Origin: Tessaracoccus bendigoensis DSM 12906
GTDB taxonomy: Bacteria > Actinomycetota > Actinomycetes > Propionibacteriales > Propionibacteriaceae
Reading direction: 5' to 3'
DNA: 55,819 nucleotides
Assembly: GCF_900141915.1 (NCBI RefSeq)
Contig: NZ_FQZG01000022.1
Span: forward strand, 1-55,819
Position 1 is the stretch's first letter. The number at the start of each line of letters is the position of its first letter. Of the stretch, positions 1 through 7,254 are shown piece by piece. Position numbers and translations under genes: made by a program. Below the pieces are notes generated by a model that made no database searches, was not told where the DNA came from, and saw only the letters and a list, made by a program, of their open reading frames with translations.

Positions 1-326
1 GTGCTCGTCCGTCGTGCTGCCAGGTGGTGGTGATGGTCGTGGACACACGGTTTGTGGCCGATACCAGCGGTATCGCTGGACACCAGCTGTTTACCGCTGG
101 TGACGAGCCTTTCCGCAGGTATCGGCGCCGGATCGCTGGTGACGAGCCCTTCCGCAGGTGTCGACGTCAGAAGGCTGGTGTCGACGGCATATCCCTGGTG
201 ACGGCGGTGGATCGCTGGTGTCGAGCCTTCCCGCTGGTGTCGTGTCGGCGCTGGACTGGGCCGGTGGCGACCATCCGCGGGTCGCTCTCCAGCCGAGTGA
301 TGGACCGACCGAACCCACACGAACAC
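1..326. other. No supported gene; tandem-repeat region at window edge
   Basis: I see no convincing coding region here. The open frames on both strands have no family resemblance and are long only because of the GC content and the repeats. The stretch lies downstream of the leftward SURF1-like gene and contains the roughly 39-bp tandem repeat listed separately. A gene entering from the left of the window cannot be excluded. Confidence 0.6.
95..250 (+). repeat. About four imperfect 39-40 bp tandem repeats
   Basis: Units begin near 95, 134, 173 and 213. The shared core is CGCTGGTG(A/T)CGA followed by GCC(C/T)TTCC. The first two units agree best and both carry CTGGTGACGAGCC and TTCCGCAGGT. Just upstream, ACCAGCGGTATCGCTGG forms a small palindrome. 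A further single copy of the core is found on the opposite strand near 38935-38968. There are no constant repeats with unique spacers, so this is not a CRISPR array. Confidence 0.65.
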
Positions 327-1055
327 TCAGACCGCCAGGTCGGTATCCTCCGCCTTCTGGTTCTTCGCCAACTTCTTGGCCTCGTCCTTGGCGAAGCCCC
401 TTGCCGCGTAGGCTCCGAAAGCGACAGCTCCGGCCGCAAACACCCACCATTGAAGCGCGTAGCCGCGGTGGGTCGCCGATCCTTCACGCTCGGGGAGTTC
501 AAGTGGCGCCGTGCCGAGACCTTGGGCCGCTGAGTCGTCTGCGGACAACGTGACGTATCCGCCGATGAGCGGCGAGGGCCATTCCTGGGCCAACTGCTGG
601 ACCCGAAGCGTCGGAAGGTCGGCCGACACTGATGCCGAACCTTCGCCTGGCTTATCCGGTGCCAGGAAGATCCCCTCCAGGGCCTGCTCGCCGGCCGGGG
701 GAGCGGTCGGCTCGACGCCGGGTGAAACCGTTCCCCTGACGACCACCACATAGCGCTCGTCGTCCAGCCGGAAGGCTGTGGCTACACGGAGAGGATCGGA
801 CTCGCCGACAAGAACCTGGTACGCGGGCACAAACTGTCCAGAGAGAGTCACCCGGTGCCCGTAGATGTCATCGATGGCGCCGTCCTCGGCGACGCTCGCG
901 GCCAACGACACCGGCTCCTCCGCGGCCCGTTCGGCAGAGACGTCCCGCGTCGACTCCTCATACGAATCCATCTGCCACAGCCCGAGAAGCATCATTGCGA
1001 TGGCGACGACGCATCCGGCCACAATGGCGAGCACCTGCTTCGTGCGAAGCTTCAT
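327..1055 (-). CDS. SURF1-like membrane protein
   Basis: A 242-residue protein with a membrane helix close to the N-terminus (about residues 6-26, after MKLRTKQ) and a second near the C-terminus (about 200-220, WWVFAAGAVAFGAYAAR), flanking an exported domain. This two-helix layout and the motif GHRVTLSGQF fit the SURF1/Shy1 family, which helps assemble cytochrome c oxidase in the membrane. A longer reading from 1136 is possible, but that part overlaps ddl. The ATG at 1055 sits one base after the ddl stop, so the two genes are likely translationally coupled. The C-terminal tail is Lys/Asp/Glu-rich. Family assignment is by recalled resemblance; a role in oxidase assembly is inferred. Confidence 0.75.
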   Translation of the reverse strand: MKLRTKQVLAIVAGCVVAIAMMLLGLWQMDSYEESTRDVSAERAAEEPVSLAASVAEDGAIDDIYGHRVTLSGQFVPAYQVLVGESDPLRVATAFRLDDERYVVVVRGTVSPGVEPTAPPAGEQALEGIFLAPDKPGEGSASVSADLPTLRVQQLAQEWPSPLIGGYVTLSADDSAAQGLGTAPLELPEREGSATHRGYALQWWVFAAGAVAFGAYAARGFAKDEAKKLAKNQKAEDTDLAV

Positions 1056-1056
1056 C

Positions 1057-1986
1057 TCAGCGGCCCACGAGGGCGACGAGCTTGGCGAACACCTCCCCGA
1101 CCTCGCGCCCAGCCGCCTCGATGGCCAAGGGGGCAAGGGATGTCTCCGTCATGCCAGGAGCCACGTTCCCCTCGAAAAACACCGGTCGACCCTCTGTCAC
1201 GATCATGTCCATTCGGGAGATGTGGCGCAGCCCGAGGGTTCGGTGAGCTGCCACGGCCAGCTCCGCCACCTGCTCAAGGACTCCTGTCGGCAACTCGGCC
1301 GGAGTGATGAAGCGTGTTGCCCCGGCGGTGTAGCGCGACTCATAGTCGTAGATGCCCGATTCGGGGAGGATCTCAACCGGAGGCAACGCAACCGGGCCGT
1401 CGCCTTCGTCGAGGACCGTCACAGCGATCTCGATGCCGTCGAGGTATGACTCGATGACGGCGACAGGGCCGTAGGCGTAAGCAGCGACCAGTGCGCTGGG
1501 AAGCTCTGTCGCATCGTTGACCTTGGTGACCCCGAGGGCAGAGCCGCTGCGGGACGGCTTCACCATGAGCGGGTAGCCGAGCTGCTCCCCGATGCCTTCC
1601 ATCAAGGCAGGGGCACCGAGCTCGCGGAAGATGTCGTGGGGCAGCGCGATCTGCTTCGGTGTGGCCAGGCCGGCGGCACGGATGACGGAGGTGGCGATGG
1701 ATTTGTCGAAGGTCAATCTCGAGGCTGCGCCAGATGCACCGACGTAGCGGACATCGAGTAGGTCGAGCACCTCGCGGAGCGCACCGTCCTCACCGAGGCC
1801 CCCGTGAAGCATGGGCACGACGATCGGGTCGGGGGTGGCGCGTAGCAACTGGACGAGCTCACCCGAGACGTCGGCCTCGATCACCTCCATCCCGACCTCA
1901 CGCAGCGCCTGTGCGACCCGACGCCCGGATCGTAGGGATACATCCCTCTCGTGGCTAAGGCCTCCGTCGATCACGATGACGGTCAT
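1057..1986 (-). CDS. ddl: D-alanine--D-alanine ligase family (ATP-grasp)
   Basis: A 309-residue ATP-grasp protein. Visible hallmarks are the N-terminal GGLSHERDVSLRSG, the HGGLGEDG loop (His61), the ATP-binding segment YPLMVKPSRSGSALGV, and the C-terminal metal/substrate motif EGNVAPGMTETS, which corresponds to the NTNPG-type motif of Ddl. Ddl joins two D-alanines for peptidoglycan precursors in the cytoplasm. The protein is on the short side (many Ddl are 340-370 residues) and the C-terminal motif departs from the usual NxNPG, so a related ATP-grasp ligase is a possible alternative. It lies between the aminotransferase (25-bp gap) and the SURF1-like gene and is probably co-transcribed with them. 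Confidence 0.8.
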   Translation of the reverse strand: MTVIVIDGGLSHERDVSLRSGRRVAQALREVGMEVIEADVSGELVQLLRATPDPIVVPMLHGGLGEDGALREVLDLLDVRYVGASGAASRLTFDKSIATSVIRAAGLATPKQIALPHDIFRELGAPALMEGIGEQLGYPLMVKPSRSGSALGVTKVNDATELPSALVAAYAYGPVAVIESYLDGIEIAVTVLDEGDGPVALPPVEILPESGIYDYESRYTAGATRFITPAELPTGVLEQVAELAVAAHRTLGLRHISRMDMIVTEGRPVFFEGNVAPGMTETSLAPLAIEAAGREVGEVFAKLVALVGR

Positions 1987-2010
1987 GTGGATTCCACTCT
2001 CCTCGTTCGC

Positions 2011-3315
2011 TCAGGTCAGGTCGGGGCTCGGTCCGGGGGCCCGGCGTAGGCGGGTCGGGGAAACCCTGATGCCGAACGTGCTCATGACTTCGAGTTCATT
2101 GCGGATCACATCGGCGAAGCGCTGTACGCCGACCCGAATTCGTTCCGGTGTGGGGAAGCAGTAGGACAGGCGAACATTGCGGGCGCCATCCCCGTCTGCG
2201 TAGAACGCGGGACCGGGCACGTAGGCGACCCGGGCGTCGACGGCCCGCGGCAGCATGGCTTGAGAGTCGACACCTTCCGGAAGTGTCGCCCAGACGAAGA
2301 AACCGCCCGCTGGGTGTGTCCAGGTGGACCCCTCTGGCATGTGCTCCTCGAGCCCCGTGAGCATCGCGTCGCGCCTTTGCCGGTACATGTCCTTGAAGAC
2401 ACCGATCTGGCCCTGCCAGTCCTGCGTGCTCAGGTAGGTGGAGATGGCGAACTGGCTGAATACCGGCGGACACAGCGTCGCCGATTCCTGCGCGAGGACG
2501 AGCTTCTCCCGCACCCCGTGTGGGGCCAGCGTCCAACCGACCCTGAAGCCGGGCGCAAATGTCTTCGAGAACGAGCCGAGGTAGATGACGTTCGGGTCGA
2601 TCGAGCGCATCGCCGGGATCGGGTCGGCGTCGAGCGAGAGGAGCCCGTAAGGGTTGTCTTCGACGACTATGACCCCTTGGGACTCGCATACGCTGAGCAC
2701 CTCGCGGCGCCGCTCCATCGACTGGGTCGTGCCGGACGGGTTGTTGTAGTTGGGGATCGTGTAGAGGAACTTCACACGTTTGCCCTCGGCCCGCAGCCGC
2801 CGCGTCGTCTCCAGCAGCGCGACGGGGTCGATGCCGCCGTCGTCGCCAGGGATGTGAACCACCTCGGTCTGGTAACTGAGGAAGGTGCCGATCGCCCCGA
2901 CGTACGACGGTGATTCGGCCAGGATCACGTCGCCGGGGTCGCAGAAGATCCGGGTGACGAGGTCGAGCCCCTGCTGAGAACCGGCGGTGATGACGATGTC
3001 GTCGGGATGGGCGGTGATCCCCTCGAGGGCCACGACCTCGAGGATCTGCTCCCGCAGCCCGAGCTCGCCCTGGCCGGAGCCGTACTGCATCACCTGGGCA
3101 CCGTTGTGCTCGATCATCGCGGCGATGGATTGTGCGATCCCGTGAAGGGGGAGGTCGGCGATGTTCGGCATGCCGCCAGCCAGGGAGACGATCTCGGGCC
3201 GGTTGGCAACCGCGAACAGTGCCCGGACGGCGGAGACCCGCATCCCGTTTGTGCGCTGTGAATAGCTGTCGACGAACCGGTCAAGCCGGGTGTCGTGTCG
3301 TTCCTGCTCGCTCAC
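2011..3315 (-). CDS. PLP-dependent aminotransferase, class I/II (2-aminoadipate/MocR-like)
   Basis: A 434-residue fold-type I aminotransferase. The PLP-binding lysine lies in GSFSKTFAPGFRVGW. YTIPNYNNPSGTT and VVEDNPYGLL are the usual cofactor-contact motifs, and RLSYCFPTPERI near the C-terminus carries the carboxylate-binding arginine. It resembles the LysN / 2-aminoadipate transaminase group without an HTH domain. The exact amino donor cannot be told from sequence. It is followed by ddl, so a role in cell-wall amino acid supply is possible but is inference from position only. Confidence 0.85.
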   Translation of the reverse strand: MSEQERHDTRLDRFVDSYSQRTNGMRVSAVRALFAVANRPEIVSLAGGMPNIADLPLHGIAQSIAAMIEHNGAQVMQYGSGQGELGLREQILEVVALEGITAHPDDIVITAGSQQGLDLVTRIFCDPGDVILAESPSYVGAIGTFLSYQTEVVHIPGDDGGIDPVALLETTRRLRAEGKRVKFLYTIPNYNNPSGTTQSMERRREVLSVCESQGVIVVEDNPYGLLSLDADPIPAMRSIDPNVIYLGSFSKTFAPGFRVGWTLAPHGVREKLVLAQESATLCPPVFSQFAISTYLSTQDWQGQIGVFKDMYRQRRDAMLTGLEEHMPEGSTWTHPAGGFFVWATLPEGVDSQAMLPRAVDARVAYVPGPAFYADGDGARNVRLSYCFPTPERIRVGVQRFADVIRNELEVMSTFGIRVSPTRLRRAPGPSPDLT

Positions 3316-3369
3316 TGTTCCTTGCCAATCGTTGTCTCTGCCCCGACAGCGTCACCATAGCCCCTGCCG

Positions 3370-4059
3370 TCAGGGCGTAACGGCCTGCTCAAAGTCCTCC
3401 AGCAACCCGCGGATCTCCTCCTCGGCCTGGTTCGACAGACCGACCACCATCAGGCCCGTGTCCTGAGTCACGGTGGCGCAGCCGATGGTCTCTTCGTCGG
3501 AGAACTCCGGGGAGTATCCGCACAGGGCTACACCGGTGGCTTCCGTGCCGCTGGGGGAGGGGCTGCCGCTGGCTGAGGGGCTGCCGCTTACGGAGGGGGT
3601 GAGCATGGCGGAAGGGGTGCCGGTGACGGAGGGAGTCGCGCTTGAGGACGGGGCGGAATCCCGGAACCCGGCATCAAGCATGAAAGCCCCGAGGTCGTCT
3701 TGTGGCCACTGCAGGAGGAGCACGATCGAGGCGGTGCCATCGGTGTAATCCGCGCTCACCAGGTTGCCGTCATCGGAGGTGTTCAGAGCGCCGCGCACGT
3801 ATGACCCAAGCTGGACCGGGGGCTCCATCGTCAGCTTGGGTGTCGGGCTCGGCTCGGGCTCCGGCTCCAAAGCCCCACCCAAACGCAGGCCGACAAGCAC
3901 CGCCGCCACCATGACGACGACCAGCAGCGCGAGCCCTCCGACCTTGACCGCCTTGGGTAGCGGGGGATGGTGCGCCGGGTCGGCGTCCTGATGCCCCACG
4001 GCTTTCCAGTCGGAATTCGTGGTCTCCTCGTCGGCCGAGTGCGGCGACTGCTCAGTCAT
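3370..4059 (-). CDS. Membrane-anchored Ser/Thr/Pro-rich protein, unknown function
   Basis: A 229-residue protein. An acidic cytoplasmic N-terminus of about 45 residues is followed by one membrane helix (KVGGLALLVVVMVAAVLVGL, about 46-65) and an outside domain. That domain begins with a Glu-Pro linker (EPEPEPSPTPK) and contains a repetitive Thr/Ser/Pro stretch (units such as SVTGTPSA, SVSGSPSA and SGSPSPSG). The ATG at 4059 overlaps the trxA stop as TGATG, so the start is well set and translation is coupled to trxA. I do not recognise the family. The neighbourhood (trxA-trxB) suggests a cell-envelope redox or stress role, which is inference. Confidence 0.8.
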   Translation of the reverse strand: MTEQSPHSADEETTNSDWKAVGHQDADPAHHPPLPKAVKVGGLALLVVVMVAAVLVGLRLGGALEPEPEPSPTPKLTMEPPVQLGSYVRGALNTSDDGNLVSADYTDGTASIVLLLQWPQDDLGAFMLDAGFRDSAPSSSATPSVTGTPSAMLTPSVSGSPSASGSPSPSGTEATGVALCGYSPEFSDEETIGCATVTQDTGLMVVGLSNQAEEEIRGLLEDFEQAVTP

Positions 4060-4376
4060 CAGCGAAACTCTTCGAGGGCCTTCTTGAGCGCGTTCTTCGT
4101 CTTTCCACCGGAAAGGGACTTCGCCACTCGGCCTCCTTGGAAGAACTGCAGCGTGGGCAGCGACATGATGCCCTGCTCGGCCGCCAGGTTCGGGTTGTCG
4201 TTGGTGTCGACCTTCACGAACTTGACGTCGGCGTACTCCCGTGAGAGCTCCTCGACGATGGGCGAGAGCTGCTTGCACGGTGCGCACCAGTCGGCCCAGT
4301 AATCAACGACCACAAGGCCATCGGCCATCAGAACTTCGTCTGCGAACGACTTTTCGGTCACATCGGTCACTGCCAC
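4059..4376 (-). CDS. trxA: Thioredoxin
   Basis: A 105-residue protein of typical thioredoxin length with the active site WADWCAPCK (Cys31 and Cys34), the cis-proline segment SLPTLQFF and the C-terminal glycine region. It reduces protein disulfides in the cytoplasm and is itself reduced by thioredoxin reductase, whose gene lies immediately upstream (30-bp gap, same strand). It overlaps the following membrane-protein gene through TGATG. Confidence 0.96.
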   Translation of the reverse strand: MAVTDVTEKSFADEVLMADGLVVVDYWADWCAPCKQLSPIVEELSREYADVKFVKVDTNDNPNLAAEQGIMSLPTLQFFQGGRVAKSLSGGKTKNALKKALEEFR

Positions 4377-4406
4377 GACTCTTCTCCTTCTTTCGAAGCA
4401 CCCATT

Positions 4407-5363
4407 CTAGACGGCTGGGCTACGGACCCCGTCTTCGAAGTCCTGAAGGTAGCGTTCGGCGTCCAGCGCCGCAGAACAGCCGGTGCCCGCAGCCGTGACG
4501 GCCTGACGGTAGGTGTGGTCGACGAGGTCGCCGCACGCGAACACGCCGGGCAGGTTCGTCTCCGTGGTGCGGCCCTGGACCAGGACGTAGCCGGCGGCGT
4601 CCAGGTCGACCTGGCCCTGGACCAACTCCGAGCGGGGATCGTGCCCGATGGCGATGAACAGGCCGTTGATCTCGATGTCGCGCAGGCTGCCGTCAAGGGT
4701 GCTGCGAAGCGTGATCGACTCGACCGAGTTGGCGCCGTTGATGGATTCGATCGTGGAGTTCCAGGCGAATTCGATCTTGGGGTCACGCTCGGCGCGATCG
4801 GCCATGATCTTGGATGCGCGCAGTTGGTCGCGGCGGTGCACGAGGACCACCTTCGAGCCGAATCGGGACAGGAAGGTCGCCTCCTCGACAGCCGAGTCGC
4901 CACCTCCGATGACAGCGATGGGCTTGTCGCGGAAGAAGGCGCCGTCACAGGTAGCGCACCAGGAAACGCCTCGGCCGGAGAGCCGCTCTTCGTCGGGCAG
5001 ACCCAGCCGCCGGTAACCGGATCCCATCGCGAGGATGACGGCCTTCGCCCGGTACTCGACATCGTCGGAATCCTTGACGATCTTGATCTCTCCGGTGAGA
5101 TCGACGGCGGTGACGTCGTCGGTGATCAGTTCGGCACCGAACCGCTCGGCTTGCGCCCGCATGTTCGCCATGAGGTCGGGGCCGTCGATGCCTTCCGGGA
5201 AGCCAGGGTAGTTCTCCACCTCGGTGGTGTTCATCAGCGCGCCACCCGATTCGAGCGCGCCCTCGAAGATGAGGGGCTTCAGGTTCGCGCGGGCGGCGTA
5301 GATGGCGGCGGTGTACCCGGCCGGGCCGGAGCCGATGATGATGACGTCGTGGATCTGGGTCAT
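4407..5363 (-). CDS. trxB: Thioredoxin-disulfide reductase
   Basis: A 318-residue flavoprotein. The FAD-binding [10 protein letters not shown] is at about residues 11-20, the redox-active CATC at 136-139, the NADPH-binding GGGDSA at about 153-158, and the C-terminal FAD contact [17 protein letters not shown]. It transfers electrons from NADPH to thioredoxin, encoded just downstream. The ATG at 5363 was chosen over an earlier frame start at 5387 because it gives the normal N-terminus and follows an AGAGGAACC ribosome-binding region. Confidence 0.96.
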   Translation of the reverse strand: MTQIHDVIIIGSGPAGYTAAIYAARANLKPLIFEGALESGGALMNTTEVENYPGFPEGIDGPDLMANMRAQAERFGAELITDDVTAVDLTGEIKIVKDSDDVEYRAKAVILAMGSGYRRLGLPDEERLSGRGVSWCATCDGAFFRDKPIAVIGGGDSAVEEATFLSRFGSKVVLVHRRDQLRASKIMADRAERDPKIEFAWNSTIESINGANSVESITLRSTLDGSLRDIEINGLFIAIGHDPRSELVQGQVDLDAAGYVLVQGRTTETNLPGVFACGDLVDHTYRQAVTAAGTGCSAALDAERYLQDFEDGVRSPAV

Positions 5364-5505
5364 GGGTTCCTCTCGGTGACGCACCAATAGTAGGTGCTAC
5401 CGCGGTGTCGGCGTCTCAGGGCCCGCGGCCCGCGTCGGAGGCGTCACGTGGGTGGTCGTTTGGAAGGATAAGCGCTGCCCCCTCCTCCCAGCCTGACCGA
5501 CCCGC

Positions 5506-5565
5506 GAAAATCGGCCAGTGGTCGATTCTGATCTGTCTGGTGACGAGGATGGGCCACTGCCTGCC
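5506..5565 (+). repeat. Dispersed 60-bp intergenic repeat, copy 1
   Basis: This copy lies between divergent trxB and the HAD gene. It begins GAAAATCGGCCAGTGG and ends GGGCCACTGCCTGCC, and contains the near-palindrome ATCGGCCAGTGGTCGAT. A second copy, about four-fifths identical by eye over roughly 57 aligned bases, lies inverted at 7171-7230. The pair brackets the HAD and MurB-like genes. Confidence 0.7.
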
Positions 5566-5606
5566 TGGATGTGGTGCCGTCCCGCCCGCCTGAACTCGTC
5601 CCGGGT

Positions 5607-5641
5607 TTGAGTTCGCGTGGCTGGTGGCGTGGAATGGTCCC
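5607..5641 (+). promoter_or_regulatory. Promoter for HAD gene (twin of the one at 6595)
   Basis: TTGAGT (5607-5612), a 17-base spacer and TGGAAT (5630-5635), followed 7 bases after the -10 by an ATG (5642). The promoter before the MurB-like gene has the identical -35, spacer length, -10 and distance to ATG. The geometry predicts transcription starting at or very near the ATG, that is, a leaderless mRNA. Confidence 0.55.
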
Positions 5642-5701
5642 ATGACCGGACAACAGCCCACGCCCGCCGTCGACTCACCCCGCGAGCGGTGCGCAGCGTG
5701 A
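5642..5701 (+). CDS. Possible 19-residue leader peptide overlapping the HAD gene
   Basis: The ATG at 5642 opens a 19-codon frame (MTGQQPTPAVDSPRERCAA, then TGA at 5699-5701). The stop overlaps the GTG start of the HAD gene as GTGA. The ATG sits where the twin promoter predicts transcription to begin, so a leaderless leader peptide coupled to the HAD gene is plausible. Alternatively, one base is missing and this is the true N-terminus of the HAD protein. Confidence 0.3.
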   Translation: MTGQQPTPAVDSPRERCAA

Positions 5702-6522
5702 AGAGGGCCATCTTTCTCGACTTCGACGGCACCCTCGCCCACCTCGGGGAGGTGCCGCCGGCGCACGTCGAGGTCGTCCGGGCCGCGAGGGCCGCGGGCA
5801 ACGCCGTCATGCTCTGCACCGGGCGACCCAAGTCGATGCTGCCGGCGCGACGGCTCGTGGCCGGGTTCGACGGGATCGTGGCATCGGGCGGTGGCTACGT
5901 CGAGGTCGCCGGTGAGGTGCTGTCCGACCGTCGATTCCCGGCCGCGGTGGCGACCCGAGCCGTCCGGACGCTGACCAGGCACCGCGTCGCATTCCTCCTC
6001 GAGGCGCCGGATGCCCTGTACGGCCTACCGGGTATCGACGCCGTCATGGCTGCGAGGCTCGGTGCGGGTCGGCTCGCGCACGAGGAGGGCGACGGCGGTG
6101 GCCCCCGCGACGTCCTCGAACGGCTCGAGATGTCGGAGGATCTCCTGCACACCTCGTTCAGCAAGATCTCCTTCTTCGACTCGCCCGTTTCGGGTGAGTT
6201 GCTCATCGAACAGATCGGCCCAGAGGTCGCGCTGCTACCCAGCTCGATTTCGGGGCTGGGCGGTTCGGCAGGTGAGATCCACCTCGCCGATGTCCACAAG
6301 GGGATCGGGATGCGGGTCGCCGCCGCCTACCTGGGCGTGGCGCCCGAGGACGTCGTCGCTTTCGGCGACGGGGTCAACGACGTGGAGATGCTGGAGGAGG
6401 CCGGTATCGGCGTCGCGATCAAGGGCTCAGACCCCCTCGTCCTGGCCGCGGCGGACCGGTTCGCAGAAGGGCCGGAGAACGACGGCCTGGTCGCCGCGTT
6501 CGAGGAACTCGGGCTCGTCTGA
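5698..6522 (+). CDS. HAD-superfamily phosphatase (Cof-type)
   Basis: A 274-residue protein starting at GTG 5698. HAD motif I is FLDFDGTL (Asp8 and Asp10), motif II is in VMLCTGRP, the motif III lysine in DVHKGIGM, and motif IV is GDGVNDVEM. A large C2-type cap lies between motifs II and III, as in Cof/YbiV-like sugar-phosphate or nucleotide phosphatases. The substrate cannot be inferred. It is transcribed from a promoter nearly identical to that of the next gene, and the stop is followed by about 100 bp before that gene begins. Confidence 0.85.
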   Translation: MKRAIFLDFDGTLAHLGEVPPAHVEVVRAARAAGNAVMLCTGRPKSMLPARRLVAGFDGIVASGGGYVEVAGEVLSDRRFPAAVATRAVRTLTRHRVAFLLEAPDALYGLPGIDAVMAARLGAGRLAHEEGDGGGPRDVLERLEMSEDLLHTSFSKISFFDSPVSGELLIEQIGPEVALLPSSISGLGGSAGEIHLADVHKGIGMRVAAAYLGVAPEDVVAFGDGVNDVEMLEEAGIGVAIKGSDPLVLAAADRFAEGPENDGLVAAFEELGLV

Positions 6523-6594
6523 ACCACTGATTAATTCCTCGCTGCGGTGCATCAGATCGGGCGATCTGCCACCCCCACATCTGGATATGGCTGC

Positions 6595-6629
6595 TTGAGT
6601 TCCGGCCCAGGTCGACGTGGAATGGACCC
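6595..6629 (+). promoter_or_regulatory. Promoter for MurB-like gene (twin of the one at 5607)
   Basis: TTGAGT (6595-6600), a 17-base spacer and TGGAAT (6618-6623), with the ATG at 6630. The 17 bases from 6617 match those from 5629 at 16 positions. This is consistent with a leaderless transcript. Confidence 0.55.
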
Positions 6630-7151
6630 ATGAGGTCCTTCGAACAGTTGCGCACCCCGATCACCGGCATCGTCGTCGACGAATCCGCCTGCGAGACTGA
6701 CGACCTCGCCTTCTGTGGCGGGATCCAGGTGACGGTGCCCGCGAGCGACTCGTGGGCAGGGTTCGTCGAGCGGGCCGTCGACTCCGACTGGGTCGGGATC
6801 GAGGCCCTCGCCGCCGTCCCGGGAACCGTCGCCGACGCCGTCTCCACGGCCGCCACGGCCTATGGCCAGTCGGTGGCCGACACCCTCGCGTCCGTACGCA
6901 CCTGGGACCGGGCGGCGGACACCCAGAAGAGCTTCCCGGTCTCAGAGTTGGGTTTGGGAAATGGCTCTTCGCGCCTCCTTGAGCCTCTGGGAGACGGCGG
7001 TTTGCGCTACGAACTCCTTGAGGCGACCTTCCTGTTCCGGCAGGGCGACCTCACCTCTCCCATCCACGACGCGGGCCTTGCCGAGCGACTCGGCGTCGAC
7101 GAAGGTGTGCGGGTCGCGCTCGAGGTGGTCTCGCGGGCGGTGCGGAGCTGA
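6630..7151 (+). CDS. Shortened, divergent MurB-like protein
   Basis: A 173-residue protein resembling the middle of UDP-N-acetylenolpyruvoylglucosamine reductase (MurB). VTVPASDSWAGFVERAVDSD, IEALAAVPGTV and TAYGQSVADT parallel the FAD-domain sequence around the MurB segment usually reading GIPG(S/T)VG...QNVGAYGQE, and RYELLEATFLFRQGDLTSPI parallels the following strand. The N-terminal FAD-binding half is replaced by a short segment and the C-terminal substrate domain is missing (normal MurB is about 300-360 residues). The glycines and NVGAYG residues that hold FAD are altered, so enzymatic activity is doubtful. It has its own promoter with an exact leaderless-style ATG, which argues against a random fragment. 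The family link is by eye and moderately sure. Confidence 0.6.
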   Translation: MRSFEQLRTPITGIVVDESACETDDLAFCGGIQVTVPASDSWAGFVERAVDSDWVGIEALAAVPGTVADAVSTAATAYGQSVADTLASVRTWDRAADTQKSFPVSELGLGNGSSRLLEPLGDGGLRYELLEATFLFRQGDLTSPIHDAGLAERLGVDEGVRVALEVVSRAVRS

Positions 7152-7170
7152 CGGCGGCGTGACCACGGGG

Positions 7171-7230
7171 TAGGCAGTGGTCGATCCTCGCGGCAGGACG
7201 GGTCAGAATCGGCCACTGGTCGATTTTCCG
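7171..7230 (-). repeat. Dispersed 60-bp intergenic repeat, copy 2 (inverted)
   Basis: On the minus strand this reads GAAAATCGACCAGTGGCCGA and so on, ending ATCGACCACTGCCTA, and aligns with 5506-5565 without gaps. It lies between convergent genes (MurB-like and hutI), so its near-palindrome could also act as a terminator structure there. Confidence 0.7.
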
Positions 7231-7254
7231 GGGAGCCGACGCCGGGGGATCGAC

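Noticed and set aside
95-250. CRISPR array
   Set aside because: Repeats are contiguous and imperfect with no unique spacers, and no cas gene is in the window.
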